40,459 nucleotides of DNA from the NCBI GenBank assembly GCA_000257205.1, contig AEZC01000115.1, positions 1-40,459 of the forward strand, written 5' to 3'. Below the pieces are notes generated by a model. The model did no database searches and was not told the origin of the DNA. It was given only the letters and a program-made list of their open reading frames with translations. The stretch is from Vibrio ordalii ATCC 33509 (GTDB lineage Bacteria > Pseudomonadota > Gammaproteobacteria > Enterobacterales > Vibrionaceae). This document shows, one piece after another, positions 9,621-19,283 of this stretch. The translations under genes were made by a program, and so were the position numbers. Every line of letters begins with the position of its first letter. The stretch's first letter is position 1.

Positions 9621-9657
9621 ACCTTTTTAGTTTGTTTTGGGGGCGAGGGAACCCAAA
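9621..9657 (-). promoter_or_regulatory. Candidate preQ1 class I riboswitch of yhhQ
   Basis: On the minus strand a 6-bp stem TTTGGG/CCCAAA (9652-9657 with 9636-9641) closes a 10-base loop TTCCCTCGCC. It is followed by an A-rich tail ACAAACTAAAAAGG whose last bases are the yhhQ ribosome binding site, 6 bases before the ATG. Short stem, pyrimidine-rich loop and A-rich tail running into the Shine-Dalgarno are the layout of preQ1-I aptamers such as the translational one of Thermoanaerobacter tengcongensis. The loop CCT could pair with AGG of the ribosome binding site as the pseudoknot. The assignment rests on shape, position and gene function; a covariance-model search was not possible. Confidence 0.6.
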
Positions 9658-9680
9658 TCGAAGAATTAGTCTTGCATTAA

Positions 9681-9710
9681 TTTATAGACTTACCACGCGA
9701 TCATATTCAA
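9681..9710 (-). promoter_or_regulatory. Candidate sigma-70 promoter of yhhQ
   Basis: On the minus strand TTGAAT (9705-9710) and TATAAA (9681-9686) are 18 bases apart. This would start the transcript shortly upstream of the riboswitch-like leader. Confidence 0.4.
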
Positions 9711-9992
9711 ATCACGAGCTCAGCGGCGGGCGATTATACAGCAATAAAACCCCTCGACAAGCCTTGAAATAAGAGCAAACGTTTACCCATTGAAGAAAAT
9801 ATCACCGTTTTAAAATTCCCCTTTCACAGCTAAAGACCGACCTTTTTGTTGTAGACATCCATGGGAACGTGCTACTCTTCGCCTCCATTTTTTCTTGGCC
9901 TTATTTTCATTTTCTAGGATGAAACTCTCTGGGTCAGTGCTATCTTTTAACATGTTGATAGACGCAAATATCAGCATTCAATCCTAACCTAA

Positions 9993-10631
<639 letters not shown>

Positions 10632-10734
10632 TCACCCGCTCAAACAAGGCAAAGTCTATCGCTAGTATAAACAAAGATTAGACTGTATACTTTCTCGTCA
10701 TTTAAAAATTTTTAGTTAACTATTTGGAGTTCTC

Positions 10735-10995
10735 ATGGCACGCGTAACTGTTCAAGACGCTGTTGAAAAAGTGGGCAATCGTTTCGACCTAGTTCTGATT
10801 GCGGCTCGCCGCGCTCGTCAAATGCAAACTGGCGGTAAAGATTCATTGGTGCCAGAAGAGAACGATAAGCCAACGGTTATCGCTCTGCGCGAAATCGAAG
10901 AAGGTCTTATCACGAAAGATGTACTTGATGCCCGTGCGCGCCAAGAGCAACAAGAGCAAGAAGCCGCCGTAAGCAGCATCGCTCACAACCGTTAA
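10735..10995 (+). CDS. rpoZ: RNA polymerase omega subunit
   Basis: Omega binds the C-terminal part of beta-prime, helps assemble RNA polymerase and forms part of one ppGpp site. The start [17 protein letters not shown] and the following [16 protein letters not shown] are nearly identical to E. coli. The protein is 86 residues against 91 in E. coli; the shortening is in the variable Gln/Glu-rich tail. GGAG stands just upstream of the ATG. spoT follows after 40 bases, as in E. coli, placing a ppGpp-sensing subunit beside the ppGpp enzyme. Confidence 0.97.
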   Translation: MARVTVQDAVEKVGNRFDLVLIAARRARQMQTGGKDSLVPEENDKPTVIALREIEEGLITKDVLDARARQEQQEQEAAVSSIAHNR

Positions 10996-11035
10996 TTTCT
11001 GCTATTCAAATTCAACAACCTTCCGGGCCTATAAT

Positions 11036-13156
11036 TTGTATCTATTTGATAGCCTTAAAGACGTTGTCCAAGAATACCTAACAGAGCCTCAAATTGAGGC
11101 TCTGCGTCAATCTTATGTGGTCGCACGTGAAGCCCATGAAGGGCAAACCCGTTCTAGCGGTGAGCCTTACATTATTCACCCCGTTGCTGTCTCTCGAATT
11201 TTGGCCGATATGCGCCTTGATTTGGAAACGCTACAAGCTGCGTTATTACATGATGTCATCGAAGATTGCGATGTAACGAAAGAAGACCTTGAAACTCAAT
11301 TCGGTCACGCCGTGGCAGAATTAGTGGATGGTGTTTCCAAACTCGACAAATTGAAATTTCGCGATCGTAAAGAAGCACAAGCCGAGAACTTTCGTAAGAT
11401 GGTCCTGGCTATGGTGCAAGACATCCGCGTTATTCTCATCAAACTGGCTGACCGTACGCACAATATGCGTACCCTTGGCGCATTGCGCCCGGATAAAAAG
11501 CGTCGTATTGCCCGTGAAACGTTAGAGATTTACGCGCCTCTTGCTCACCGCTTAGGGATTCATAACATCAAGACTGAGCTAGAAGAGCTTGGCTTTGAAG
11601 CGTTGTACCCGAATCGTTATCGCGTATTGAAAGAGGTGGTGAGATCCGCTCGCGGTAACCCCAAAGAAATGATCCAACGCATCCACAGTGAAATTGAAGG
11701 CCGCTTGCAAGATTTCGGTCTGAAAGCACGCGTGGTTGGTCGTGAAAAGAACCTGTTCTCCATCTATAACAAGATGAAAACTAAAGAGCAGCGTTTCCAC
11801 ACCATTATGGACATCTACGCTTTTCGAGTCGTGGTCGACACTGCAGATACTTGTTATCGTGCATTAGGCCAAGTTCATAGCTTGTACAAACCTCGCCCGG
11901 GCCGCATGAAAGATTACATCGCCGTGCCCAAAGCGAACGGCTACCAGTCTTTGCATACCTCAATGGTCGGCCCGCACGGCGTTCCGGTTGAAGTACAGAT
12001 CCGCACTGAAGACATGGAGCAAATGGCCGACAAAGGCGTGGCTGCTCATTGGTCTTACAAAGGTAATGGCGAGCGTACTGGCACCACAGCGCAAATTAAA
12101 GCTCAGCGCTGGATGCAAAGCCTACTTGAGCTACAACAAAGCGCTGGCAACTCGTTTGAGTTTATTGAGAACGTCAAGTCAGATCTTTTCCCTGATGAAA
12201 TCTACGTCTTCACCCCCAAAGGCCGTATCGTTGAGCTGCCTGTCGGGGCAACCGCGGTTGATTTTGCCTACGCGGTGCATACCGATGTCGGCAATACCTG
12301 TGTTGGAGCTCGTGTTGATCGCAATCCTTATCCGTTAAGTCAATCGCTGAAAAACGGCCAAACGATTGAAATCATCAGCGCACCTGGGGCTCGCCCTAAT
12401 GCCGCTTGGCTCAACTATGTGGTCACGTCTCGCGCTCGTACTAAGATACGTCAAGTGCTCAAAACCATGCGCCGTGAAGAGTCAATCACACTTGGCCGTC
12501 GTTTGCTCAATCATGCGCTGGGCGATCTATCGCTGAATGACATCAGCGAAGAAAACATCAAGTACGTGATTGGTGAGCTTAAAATGACCACTGTCGATGA
12601 TTTGTTGGCAGCGATTGGTTTAGGCGAATTGATGAGTATTGTCATTGCGCGTCGTCTGCTTGGCGATGCTGATGAGCTGACCGAAGTGGAAAGCAATGAT
12701 GGCAAACCGAAAAAGAAACTGCCGATCCGCGGCGCTGAAGGTATTTTGCTCACGTTTGCTAATTGCTGCCACCCCATTCCAGACGATCACATTATTGCGC
12801 ACGTATCACCGGGCCGTGGTTTAGTGGTGCATCGTGAAACCTGCCCTAATGTTCGTGGCTACCAAAAAGAGCCGGATCGTTACATGGCGGTTGAGTGGTC
12901 TAAAGATTACGACCAAGAGTTTATCACCGAACTGAAAGTGGACATGCAAAACCACCAAGGTGCGTTAGCGGAACTGACCAATGTAATCTCGAAAACAGGT
13001 TCCAACATTCATGGCCTCTCCACCGAAGAACGTGATGGTCGTTTGTATACTGTCACTGTGCTGCTGACCACCAAAGATCGCATTCACTTAGCAAACATCA
13101 TGAAAAAAATTCGTGTGATGCCTCATGCACTGAAAGTGCGACGCCGGAAAAATTAA
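11036..13156 (+). CDS. spoT: Bifunctional (p)ppGpp synthetase/hydrolase SpoT
   Basis: SpoT hydrolyses and weakly makes (p)ppGpp under carbon, fatty-acid and other stresses. The 706-residue protein has the full domain order: HD hydrolase with H72-D73 in LLHDVIED, synthetase with RMKD at 290-293 followed by KANGYQSLHTS, TGS domain (YVFTPKGRIVELP to VGARVD, roughly 390-450), a Cys/His region (NCCHPIPDDHIIAHV), and a C-terminal ACT domain from about 630. RxKD, not ExDD, marks it as SpoT type. It begins with a TTG codon; MYLF[DE]SL aligns with the E. coli start and no better start exists. There is no clear Shine-Dalgarno, so initiation is probably weak or coupled to rpoZ. The trmH gene found between spoT and recG in E. 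coli is absent. Confidence 0.97.
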   Translation: MYLFDSLKDVVQEYLTEPQIEALRQSYVVAREAHEGQTRSSGEPYIIHPVAVSRILADMRLDLETLQAALLHDVIEDCDVTKEDLETQFGHAVAELVDGVSKLDKLKFRDRKEAQAENFRKMVLAMVQDIRVILIKLADRTHNMRTLGALRPDKKRRIARETLEIYAPLAHRLGIHNIKTELEELGFEALYPNRYRVLKEVVRSARGNPKEMIQRIHSEIEGRLQDFGLKARVVGREKNLFSIYNKMKTKEQRFHTIMDIYAFRVVVDTADTCYRALGQVHSLYKPRPGRMKDYIAVPKANGYQSLHTSMVGPHGVPVEVQIRTEDMEQMADKGVAAHWSYKGNGERTGTTAQIKAQRWMQSLLELQQSAGNSFEFIENVKSDLFPDEIYVFTPKGRIVELPVGATAVDFAYAVHTDVGNTCVGARVDRNPYPLSQSLKNGQTIEIISAPGARPNAAWLNYVVTSRARTKIRQVLKTMRREESITLGRRLLNHALGDLSLNDISEENIKYVIGELKMTTVDDLLAAIGLGELMSIVIARRLLGDADELTEVESNDGKPKKKLPIRGAEGILLTFANCCHPIPDDHIIAHVSPGRGLVVHRETCPNVRGYQKEPDRYMAVEWSKDYDQEFITELKVDMQNHQGALAELTNVISKTGSNIHGLSTEERDGRLYTVTVLLTTKDRIHLANIMKKIRVMPHALKVRRRKN

Positions 13157-13171
13157 ACTATCCAAATAAAT

Positions 13172-13205
13172 AAAACCCCTTGCGGCTAACCACTCATGGG
13201 GTTTT
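13172..13205 (+). terminator. Terminator after spoT
   Basis: The arms AAAACCCC (13172-13179) and GGGGTTTT (13198-13205) pair perfectly around an 18-base loop, followed by GTATTTTCC. It begins 16 bases after the spoT stop and implies that recG has a separate promoter in 13206-13362. Confidence 0.7.
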
Positions 13206-13362
13206 GTATTTTCCGACACCCTACCTCATCTTGCATTTTAGACGTCACTATTCAAATTAGCCGATGGCCTGCCGCTTATCGACCATTACATGATTTTATG
13301 CTGTACAAAAAAACAGTTCGATGGTTGAATAATACATAACGATACTGTTAATGAGCCCTGTT

Positions 13363-15441
13363 ATGTCACAGCTACTGTCCGCGATTCCTCTCACCTCACT
13401 CTCTGGCGTGGGCGCTAAAGTGGCTGAAAAACTGGAAAAGGTTGGCTTAATCAGTGTGCAAGATCTGCTGTTCCATCTCCCTTTACGTTATGAAGACCGC
13501 ACACGGATCTACCCTATCGCTAAATTGCATCCCGGGCTTTGGGCCGCTGTGCAAGGTAAAGTCATGGCGGTGGATACGGTTTTTGGCAAACGCAAAATGC
13601 TCACAGTAAAAATAAGCGACGGTAACGGCACCATTACGCTGCGTTTTTTTAACTTTACTGCTGGGATGAAAAACAATTTTGCTGAAGGTAAGTTAGTGCA
13701 CGCTTACGGTGAAATTAAACGTGGTGGATTCGGCCTTGAAATTGTTCATCCTGATTATAAATTTTATGCTCCTCAGCAACAGCCAGATGTCGAAGCTAAC
13801 TTAACCCCCGTTTACCCAACAACCGATGGCCTGCGCCAACTCACGCTACGCACACTCACTGATCAAGCATTAAGTTTACTCGACAAAGCCGCCGTACAAG
13901 AATTGCTACCTGCCGGGTTGTATGATCACCAAATTACGATCTCTGAAGCACTGCACATCATTCACCGGCCGCCACCGGGCATTAACCTGCAACGGTTTGA
14001 TGAATGGAAACATCCGGCGCAGGTTCGCTTAATTATGGAAGAGCTGTTGGCGCAAAACCTCTCGATGCTGGCTGTACGCCATCAAGGCCAGCAAGATATC
14101 GCATTGCCGCTGGCTGGGTCTGGCAAACTCAAGCAACAACTGCTTGCACAACTGCCTTTCTCTCCCACTAAAGCACAAACACGTGTTGTGACAGAGATCG
14201 AAGCCGATCTGGCACAAGCTCACCCCATGATGCGTTTAGTACAAGGTGATGTGGGCTCAGGGAAAACCTTGGTCGCTGCATTAGCCGCCGCACGTGCTAT
14301 CGAACATGGCTATCAAGTAGCATTAATGGCACCGACGGAATTGCTGGCCGAGCAGCACGCAATTAACTTTGCCAACTGGTTTGAAGCAATGGGCATCCAA
14401 GTCGGCTGGCTGGCGGGTAAATTAAAAGGCAAAGCGAAAGAAACAGAACTGGCTCGCATTGCCAACGGTGAGGCAAAAATGATAGTGGGTACTCACGCTC
14501 TTTTCCAAGAACAAGTTGAATTTCATCACCTTGCGCTCGTCATCATTGATGAACAACACCGCTTTGGCGTCCACCAGCGTTTAGAACTGCGTGAGAAAGG
14601 GGCGAAGCAAGGCGCATATCCGCACCAGTTGATCATGACCGCAACGCCGATCCCACGAACTTTAGCGATGACTGCTTACGCTGATTTAGAAACCTCTGTT
14701 ATTGATGAACTGCCACCGGGACGAACGCCCATTCAAACTGTCGCAATCCCAGATACAAAGCGTGATGATATCGTCGAGCGTGTGCGTCATGCCTGTTTGA
14801 GTGAAGGAAAACAGGCTTATTGGGTCTGTACTTTGATTGATGAGTCTGAGGTGCTAGAAGCGCAAGCTGCCGCCGACACAGCGCAAGAGCTACAACGCAC
14901 TCTGCCCGATGTCAAAATCGGTTTGGTGCATGGCCGAATGAAGCCGAGCGAAAAACAAGCGGTGATGCAAGCCTTTAAAAACAATGAACTGCACTTGCTG
15001 ATTGCCACAACGGTGATTGAGGTTGGCGTTGACGTGCCGAATGCGAGCTTGATGATCATCGAAAACCCTGAGCGTTTGGGCTTAGCACAGTTGCACCAAT
15101 TACGCGGCCGCGTAGGGCGAGGCTCTGTCGCCAGCCATTGCGTATTGCTCTACCATGCGCCGCTATCGAAAACCGCGCAAAAACGCTTGGGTGTACTGCG
15201 TGAGAGCAATGACGGTTTCGTAATTGCTCAGCGAGACTTAGAAATTCGTGGGCCGGGTGAGCTGCTTGGTACCAAACAGACCGGCCTTGCGGATTTCAAA
15301 ATTGCAGATTTAGTCCGTGACCAAGGTTTAATTCCTGAAGTACAGCGCATTGCTCGCTACTTACACGACCATTATCCAAGCCACGCGACCGCCATTATCG
15401 ATCGCTGGTTAGGTGAGAAGGACATCTACGCCAAGGCATAA
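13363..15441 (+). CDS. recG: ATP-dependent DNA helicase RecG
   Basis: RecG remodels stalled replication forks and branch-migrates Holliday junctions. The 692-residue product matches E. coli RecG (693). The N-terminal wedge domain has an OB fold including the characteristic GxIxLRFFNF-like stretch (TITLRFFNF). The helicase core has Walker A GDVGSGKT near residue 296, DEQH in IIDEQHRFGVHQR near 395, TATPIPRTLAMT, and the second-domain motifs TTVIEVGVDVPNAS and QLRGRVGRG. I start at MSQLLSAIPL by alignment; an in-frame ATG four codons upstream (13351) is also possible, and neither has a strong Shine-Dalgarno. It follows the spoT terminator, so it probably has its own promoter. Confidence 0.96.
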   Translation: MSQLLSAIPLTSLSGVGAKVAEKLEKVGLISVQDLLFHLPLRYEDRTRIYPIAKLHPGLWAAVQGKVMAVDTVFGKRKMLTVKISDGNGTITLRFFNFTAGMKNNFAEGKLVHAYGEIKRGGFGLEIVHPDYKFYAPQQQPDVEANLTPVYPTTDGLRQLTLRTLTDQALSLLDKAAVQELLPAGLYDHQITISEALHIIHRPPPGINLQRFDEWKHPAQVRLIMEELLAQNLSMLAVRHQGQQDIALPLAGSGKLKQQLLAQLPFSPTKAQTRVVTEIEADLAQAHPMMRLVQGDVGSGKTLVAALAAARAIEHGYQVALMAPTELLAEQHAINFANWFEAMGIQVGWLAGKLKGKAKETELARIANGEAKMIVGTHALFQEQVEFHHLALVIIDEQHRFGVHQRLELREKGAKQGAYPHQLIMTATPIPRTLAMTAYADLETSVIDELPPGRTPIQTVAIPDTKRDDIVERVRHACLSEGKQAYWVCTLIDESEVLEAQAAADTAQELQRTLPDVKIGLVHGRMKPSEKQAVMQAFKNNELHLLIATTVIEVGVDVPNASLMIIENPERLGLAQLHQLRGRVGRGSVASHCVLLYHAPLSKTAQKRLGVLRESNDGFVIAQRDLEIRGPGELLGTKQTGLADFKIADLVRDQGLIPEVQRIARYLHDHYPSHATAIIDRWLGEKDIYAKA

Positions 15442-15482
15442 GATTGCTCGTTCTGTATTCTCCTCTCCCTTACACAGCAAAC

Positions 15483-15518
15483 TTACGCAAGAAAGCAAAC
15501 GTTTGCTTTCTTGCGTAA
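15483..15518. promoter_or_regulatory. 36-bp perfect palindrome with PurR-type operator
   Basis: The 18-base arm TTACGCAAGAAAGCAAAC (15483-15500) is followed directly by its exact reverse complement. The central 16 bases AAGCAAACGTTTGCTT (15493-15508) match the known PurR operator pattern (A.GCAAACGTTTGC.T). The right half contains the candidate -35 hexamer of xanP, so a bound repressor would block the promoter. The symmetry extends ten bases beyond the usual operator on each side. Confidence 0.8.
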
Positions 15519-15530
15519 ACCCTCTATAAT
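15503..15530 (+). promoter_or_regulatory. xanP promoter
   Basis: TTGCTT (15503-15508) and a consensus TATAAT (15525-15530) are 16 bases apart. The -35 lies within the PurR-like operator. The resulting leader is about 137 bases; I see no purine-riboswitch aptamer in it. Confidence 0.7.
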
Positions 15531-15673
15531 TTCGCCAATTTTTTTTAGTGAACTACTCACTTATCCAGTCCGAGCAGATTCTGATTAACAGCAATCACAG
15601 ATGACGTGTCTGCTCCACTTAGTGCTCCCACTCAGCGAACGCTAAGACAACAACGCACCATTAGGAAAACAGT

Positions 15674-17065
15674 ATGACTATCCACAACGCTTCGCGTAAG
15701 TCTGATTTGGTTTATCAACTCAACGATAGGCCACCGCTACCCCAAACCATTTTCGCCGCTTCACAACATTTGCTAGCCATGTTTGTTGCGGTCATCACCC
15801 CTTCGCTCATTATTTGCCAAACACTTGGTGTTTCTGCCGAGCAGACCAACACCATCATCAGCATGTCACTGTTTGCCTCTGGCTTATCCTCCTTTATCCA
15901 GATCCGCACCATTGGCCCAATTGGCTCTGGTTTACTTTCTATCCAAGGCACCAGTTTTAACTTTCTTGGGCCAATTATTGGCGCAGGCTTGTCATTAAAA
16001 GCGGGTGGTGCAGATATCAGCACTATGATGGCGGCGATCTTTGGCACCATTTTAGTCGCCTCTTTTGCTGAAATCCTATTATCACGAGTGCTGCAATACG
16101 CGCGCCGCGTGATCACGCCGCTGGTGTCGGGCATTGTGGTCACTCTGATAGGCTTAACACTGGTACAAGTCGGTTTAGTTTCTATGGGTGGCGGCTATGC
16201 TGCGCTCAGCGATGGCACTTTTGGCAGCTTAGACAAACTGGCGCTGGCAGGAACCGTACTTGGACTTATCGTGCTGCTCAACCGCTCAAGTAACCCATAC
16301 ATTCGCGTAGCATCGATTGTGATTGCGATGTTCATCGGTTACATCATGGCCTACTTGATGGGGATGGTGAACACTGATTCACTGAGTGAAACTGCCCTGA
16401 TTGCCCTACCAATACCTATGCAGTTTGGTTTAGGTTTTGATTGGTCACTCTTTATTCCTCTGGTACTGATTTTCTTGATCACCGCATTGGAAGCGATTGG
16501 TGATATCACCGCCACTTCTGAAGTGTCGGGCGAGCCCGTCAAAGGGCCGATTTACATGAAGCGCATTAAAGGTGGTGTGCTGGCTGATGGTTTGAACTCA
16601 GCGCTGGCGGCGGTCTTTAACAGTTTTCCCAACTCGACCTTTAGCCAAAACAATGGCGTGATTATGCTCACCGGGGTTGCCAGCCGTTATGTGGGTTACT
16701 TTATTTCCGCCATGTTGGTGTTACTCGGCCTGTTCCCGGGCGTGGCAAGCTTTGTACAATTGATTCCTGAACCGGTACTTGGCGGTGCAACCATCGTCAT
16801 GTTCGGCACCATTGCAGCCGCGGGTGTGCGGATTATTTCCCGAGTGGATCTAGACCGCCGCGCGATTTTAATCATGGCGCTATCGTTTTCGATGGGGTTA
16901 GGCATTGCGCAAAAGCCAGAGATTCTGCAATTTATGCCCGAGTTCATTAAGAGCATTTTTTCATCCGGCGTAGCGGCTGGCGGTATCACCGCCATTTTGC
17001 TCAACTTGCTGCTGCCAGAAAAATTGCCACGCGAAGAGGAACTCGAAGAGCTCAAAACCAACTGA
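15674..17065 (+). CDS. xanP: Xanthine permease XanP (NCS2 family)
   Basis: XanP is a proton-coupled xanthine importer of the nucleobase-ascorbate transporter family. The product is 463 residues, the same as E. coli XanP, and tracks it closely, for example [18 protein letters not shown] and [17 protein letters not shown]. The NCS2 substrate-site region is clear: [12 protein letters not shown] and [15 protein letters not shown]. About twelve to fourteen hydrophobic segments are expected. It is a single-gene unit between recG and a convergent terminator. A PurR-type operator over its promoter indicates repression when purines are plentiful. A related NCS2 substrate such as uric acid cannot be excluded from sequence alone. 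Confidence 0.9.
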   Translation: MTIHNASRKSDLVYQLNDRPPLPQTIFAASQHLLAMFVAVITPSLIICQTLGVSAEQTNTIISMSLFASGLSSFIQIRTIGPIGSGLLSIQGTSFNFLGPIIGAGLSLKAGGADISTMMAAIFGTILVASFAEILLSRVLQYARRVITPLVSGIVVTLIGLTLVQVGLVSMGGGYAALSDGTFGSLDKLALAGTVLGLIVLLNRSSNPYIRVASIVIAMFIGYIMAYLMGMVNTDSLSETALIALPIPMQFGLGFDWSLFIPLVLIFLITALEAIGDITATSEVSGEPVKGPIYMKRIKGGVLADGLNSALAAVFNSFPNSTFSQNNGVIMLTGVASRYVGYFISAMLVLLGLFPGVASFVQLIPEPVLGGATIVMFGTIAAAGVRIISRVDLDRRAILIMALSFSMGLGIAQKPEILQFMPEFIKSIFSSGVAAGGITAILLNLLLPEKLPREEELEELKTN

Positions 17066-17120
17066 TCGCATGGATGTGCCCAAAAACTTCAAGCAGTAAC
17101 CGAAAGGGCATAAACCGCAA

Positions 17121-17154
17121 ACACAATGGGCTCAACTGAGCCCATTGTGTTATT
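17121..17154. terminator. Bidirectional terminator xanP / envZ
   Basis: A perfect 14-bp inverted repeat (17121-17134 with 17137-17150; ACACAATGGGCTCA) lies between the convergent xanP and envZ genes. Short T-rich tails follow on both strands (TATTTAGTT on plus, TTTGCGG on minus). Confidence 0.8.
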
Positions 17155-17166
17155 TAGTTACGAAGC

Positions 17167-18471
17167 TTATTTGGTCGGGAAGCTCAGTTGCGCTTTGAGT
17201 CCACCTTCACTGCGGTTACTCACCACAACGCTGCCATGATGCTGGCTAACAATCCGTTTCACTATCGCCAAACCAAGCCCTGTACCTTCACTGCCGCGCG
17301 CGGTATCACCACGCGTAAAAGGTTCAAACACTTTACTCACTTGGCTAGGATCAATACCCGGGCCATTATCTTCGACACAAACCCAAGCCATTTTGTTATC
17401 TGCGGTACTGCCCGTGCTCACCTTAACCCAACCATTGCCATAGCGAATGGCGTTCACCACTAAGTTGCTCACCGCGCGTTTAATGGCGATCGCATTACCA
17501 AAGGCTGGCTGCATTGGTAAATGCAGCGCGACATCGATTTTGATCTCGTAGCCCCCTTCGGCAGTGGCGACATCATTGGCGATCTCATTGAGATCAACGG
17601 CAGTAAAGGTCTGTTTATTGACCGGTTTGAGGTAGTCCATAAACTGGCTGATGATCTCGTTACACTCTTCTGTGTCACTGATGATCCCTTCGGCGAGATA
17701 ACTCTCTTCTGGAGACATCATTTCCGTTGCTAAACGAATGCGGGTCAGCGGCGTGCGTAAGTCGTGGCTGATCCCCGCCATCAATAATGAGCGATCCTCT
17801 TCAAGCGCTTGGATCCCTCTCGACATTTGATTAAACGCCGACGTCACCGCGCGAATTTCAGAAGCGCCTTTGAGCGGCAATGGCGGCGGGTTCTCACCTC
17901 GGCCAACGGCTTTGGCGGCTTTTTCTAAGGCAATTAAGGGACGATTTTGCAGACGAATAAACAACCATCCCCCTAAGACGATCAGTAACGCCATCACCAA
18001 ACTATTGTGAAATAGTGGCGCAAAATCCTCTTTTTGCAGCTCAGAGAGAGGGATGCGTATTAATGAACCTGGAAAAGAGTCCACTTTCATCCATAAAATA
18101 TAACTCTCTTTACCCAAAATCATCCGCACATCAGTCAGCGATCCGAGCTCATTACTCATCTCCTCGCTCATCAAATCAATGCTGATGGCGTCATGATACT
18201 CTTGGGCCATCTCACTCTCTTCACTATGAATGGTGACGCCCAACTGCTCTAACACTCGGCGGCGCTGTAAGGCGTCCATCCCCAGCTCAGATGTATTGTT
18301 CGCCGCGTCATCCAGCATTAGGTTGATCTCATGGCCCAAAATCTTATTGAACTGCTGCAAACTGGGCATCAAGGCATAGTTAAATACGGCGTAATAAGAA
18401 TAAGCTTGGCTGGCGATCAGCAATGAGAAGAAGAGCAAAATCGATTGAGTAAAGGAACTGCGAATGCGCAT
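17167..18471 (-). CDS. envZ: Osmosensor histidine kinase EnvZ
   Basis: EnvZ is the inner-membrane kinase/phosphatase for OmpR. The 434-residue protein has TM1 at about residues 9-28, a periplasmic domain of about 125 residues, TM2 near 158-175, then HAMP. The phosphoacceptor is H236 in [14 protein letters not shown]. The ATPase domain has the N box ([11 protein letters not shown]), G1 (VEDNGPGID), F box (FEPFTRGD) and G2 ([12 protein letters not shown]). E. coli EnvZ is 450 residues; the cytoplasmic part is well conserved and the sensor domain much less so. The ATG is preceded by GCAGG. Unlike in E. coli, where ompR and envZ overlap, an 80-base gap with a terminator-like hairpin separates it from ompR. 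Confidence 0.95.
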   Translation of the reverse strand: MRIRSSFTQSILLFFSLLIASQAYSYYAVFNYALMPSLQQFNKILGHEINLMLDDAANNTSELGMDALQRRRVLEQLGVTIHSEESEMAQEYHDAISIDLMSEEMSNELGSLTDVRMILGKESYILWMKVDSFPGSLIRIPLSELQKEDFAPLFHNSLVMALLIVLGGWLFIRLQNRPLIALEKAAKAVGRGENPPPLPLKGASEIRAVTSAFNQMSRGIQALEEDRSLLMAGISHDLRTPLTRIRLATEMMSPEESYLAEGIISDTEECNEIISQFMDYLKPVNKQTFTAVDLNEIANDVATAEGGYEIKIDVALHLPMQPAFGNAIAIKRAVSNLVVNAIRYGNGWVKVSTGSTADNKMAWVCVEDNGPGIDPSQVSKVFEPFTRGDTARGSEGTGLGLAIVKRIVSQHHGSVVVSNRSEGGLKAQLSFPTK

Positions 18472-18509
18472 AGGAAAACCTGCGATGAACGTACTATCAA
18501 AAAGGCGAC

Positions 18510-18542
18510 AAAAAAGCTCCTGTCGGTTAACCGATAGGAGCT
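18510..18542 (-). terminator. Terminator-like hairpin between ompR and envZ
   Basis: On the minus strand AGCTCCTATCGG and CCGACAGGAGCT (18531-18542 with 18515-18526) form a 12-bp stem with one A-C mismatch and a TTAA loop, followed at once by TTTTTT. It starts 9 bases after the ompR stop. It should lower transcription into envZ relative to ompR. Confidence 0.8.
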
Positions 18543-18551
18543 GATTGAAAT

Positions 18552-19271
18552 TTAAGACTCTTTACCATCTGGAACAAAAACGTAACCTAAGCCCCACACC
18601 GTTTGTATATAGCGTGGTTTGCTTGGATCCACTTCAAGCATGCGACGTAAACGCGAGATTTGTACATCAATCGAGCGCTCCATTGCGGAGTATTCACGCC
18701 CTCTTGCCATATTCATCAACTTATCACGCGACATCGGCTCACGCGCATTGGTGACTAAGGTCTTCAATACGGCAAATTCACCGGAAGTGAGCGGCATTGG
18801 CTCATCGCCACGGAACATTTCGCGGGTACCTAAATTCAGGCGAAACTCACCAAACTCAACCACCGATTCTTCAGCACTTGGCGCACCGGGGGCTTCAATC
18901 ACTTGGCGGCGTAGCACGGCTTTGATTCGCGCCAGTAGTTCACGCGGGTTAAACGGTTTGGGCAAGTAATCATCCGCACCCACCTCCAAGCCAACAATAC
19001 GATCCACTTCGTCGCCTTTAGCGGTCAGCATTAAAATCGGCAACATGTTATTGGCGTTACGCAAGCGGCGGCAAATAGACAAACCATCTTCACCCGGCAA
19101 CATCAAATCAAGCACCATTAGGTGGAAGTTTTCACGAGTGAGCAGACGATCCATCTGTTCGCTGTTAGCGACACTACGCACCAGAAAACCTTGCTCTGAC
19201 AAGTAACGCTCAAGCAATGCACGTAAACGCGCATCATCATCCACCACTAAAATTTTATAGTTTTCTTGCAT
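18552..19271 (-). CDS. ompR: Response regulator OmpR
   Basis: OmpR controls porin and other envelope genes in response to EnvZ. From ATG at 19271 the product is 239 residues, as in E. coli, and close to identical in many stretches. The receiver domain has the acidic pocket DDD at 11-13, phosphoacceptor D55 ([11 protein letters not shown]), the conserved Thr of MLTAKG, and K105 (PKPFNPREL). The C-terminal winged helix includes [18 protein letters not shown] and ends [20 protein letters not shown] four codons upstream is in frame, but AGGTGG lies 8 bases before the ATG. The upstream 385 bases hold no intact gene. Confidence 0.98.
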   Translation of the reverse strand: MQENYKILVVDDDARLRALLERYLSEQGFLVRSVANSEQMDRLLTRENFHLMVLDLMLPGEDGLSICRRLRNANNMLPILMLTAKGDEVDRIVGLEVGADDYLPKPFNPRELLARIKAVLRRQVIEAPGAPSAEESVVEFGEFRLNLGTREMFRGDEPMPLTSGEFAVLKTLVTNAREPMSRDKLMNMARGREYSAMERSIDVQISRLRRMLEVDPSKPRYIQTVWGLGYVFVPDGKES

Positions 19272-19283
19272 CTGAGATCCCAC

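Noticed and set aside
15531..15673. Purine riboswitch in the xanP leader
   Set aside because: No three-way junction or conserved purine-aptamer core can be drawn; the PurR-type operator explains control.
15715..16143. Minus-strand open frame of 142 codons inside xanP
   Set aside because: Antisense shadow of a well-supported transporter gene.
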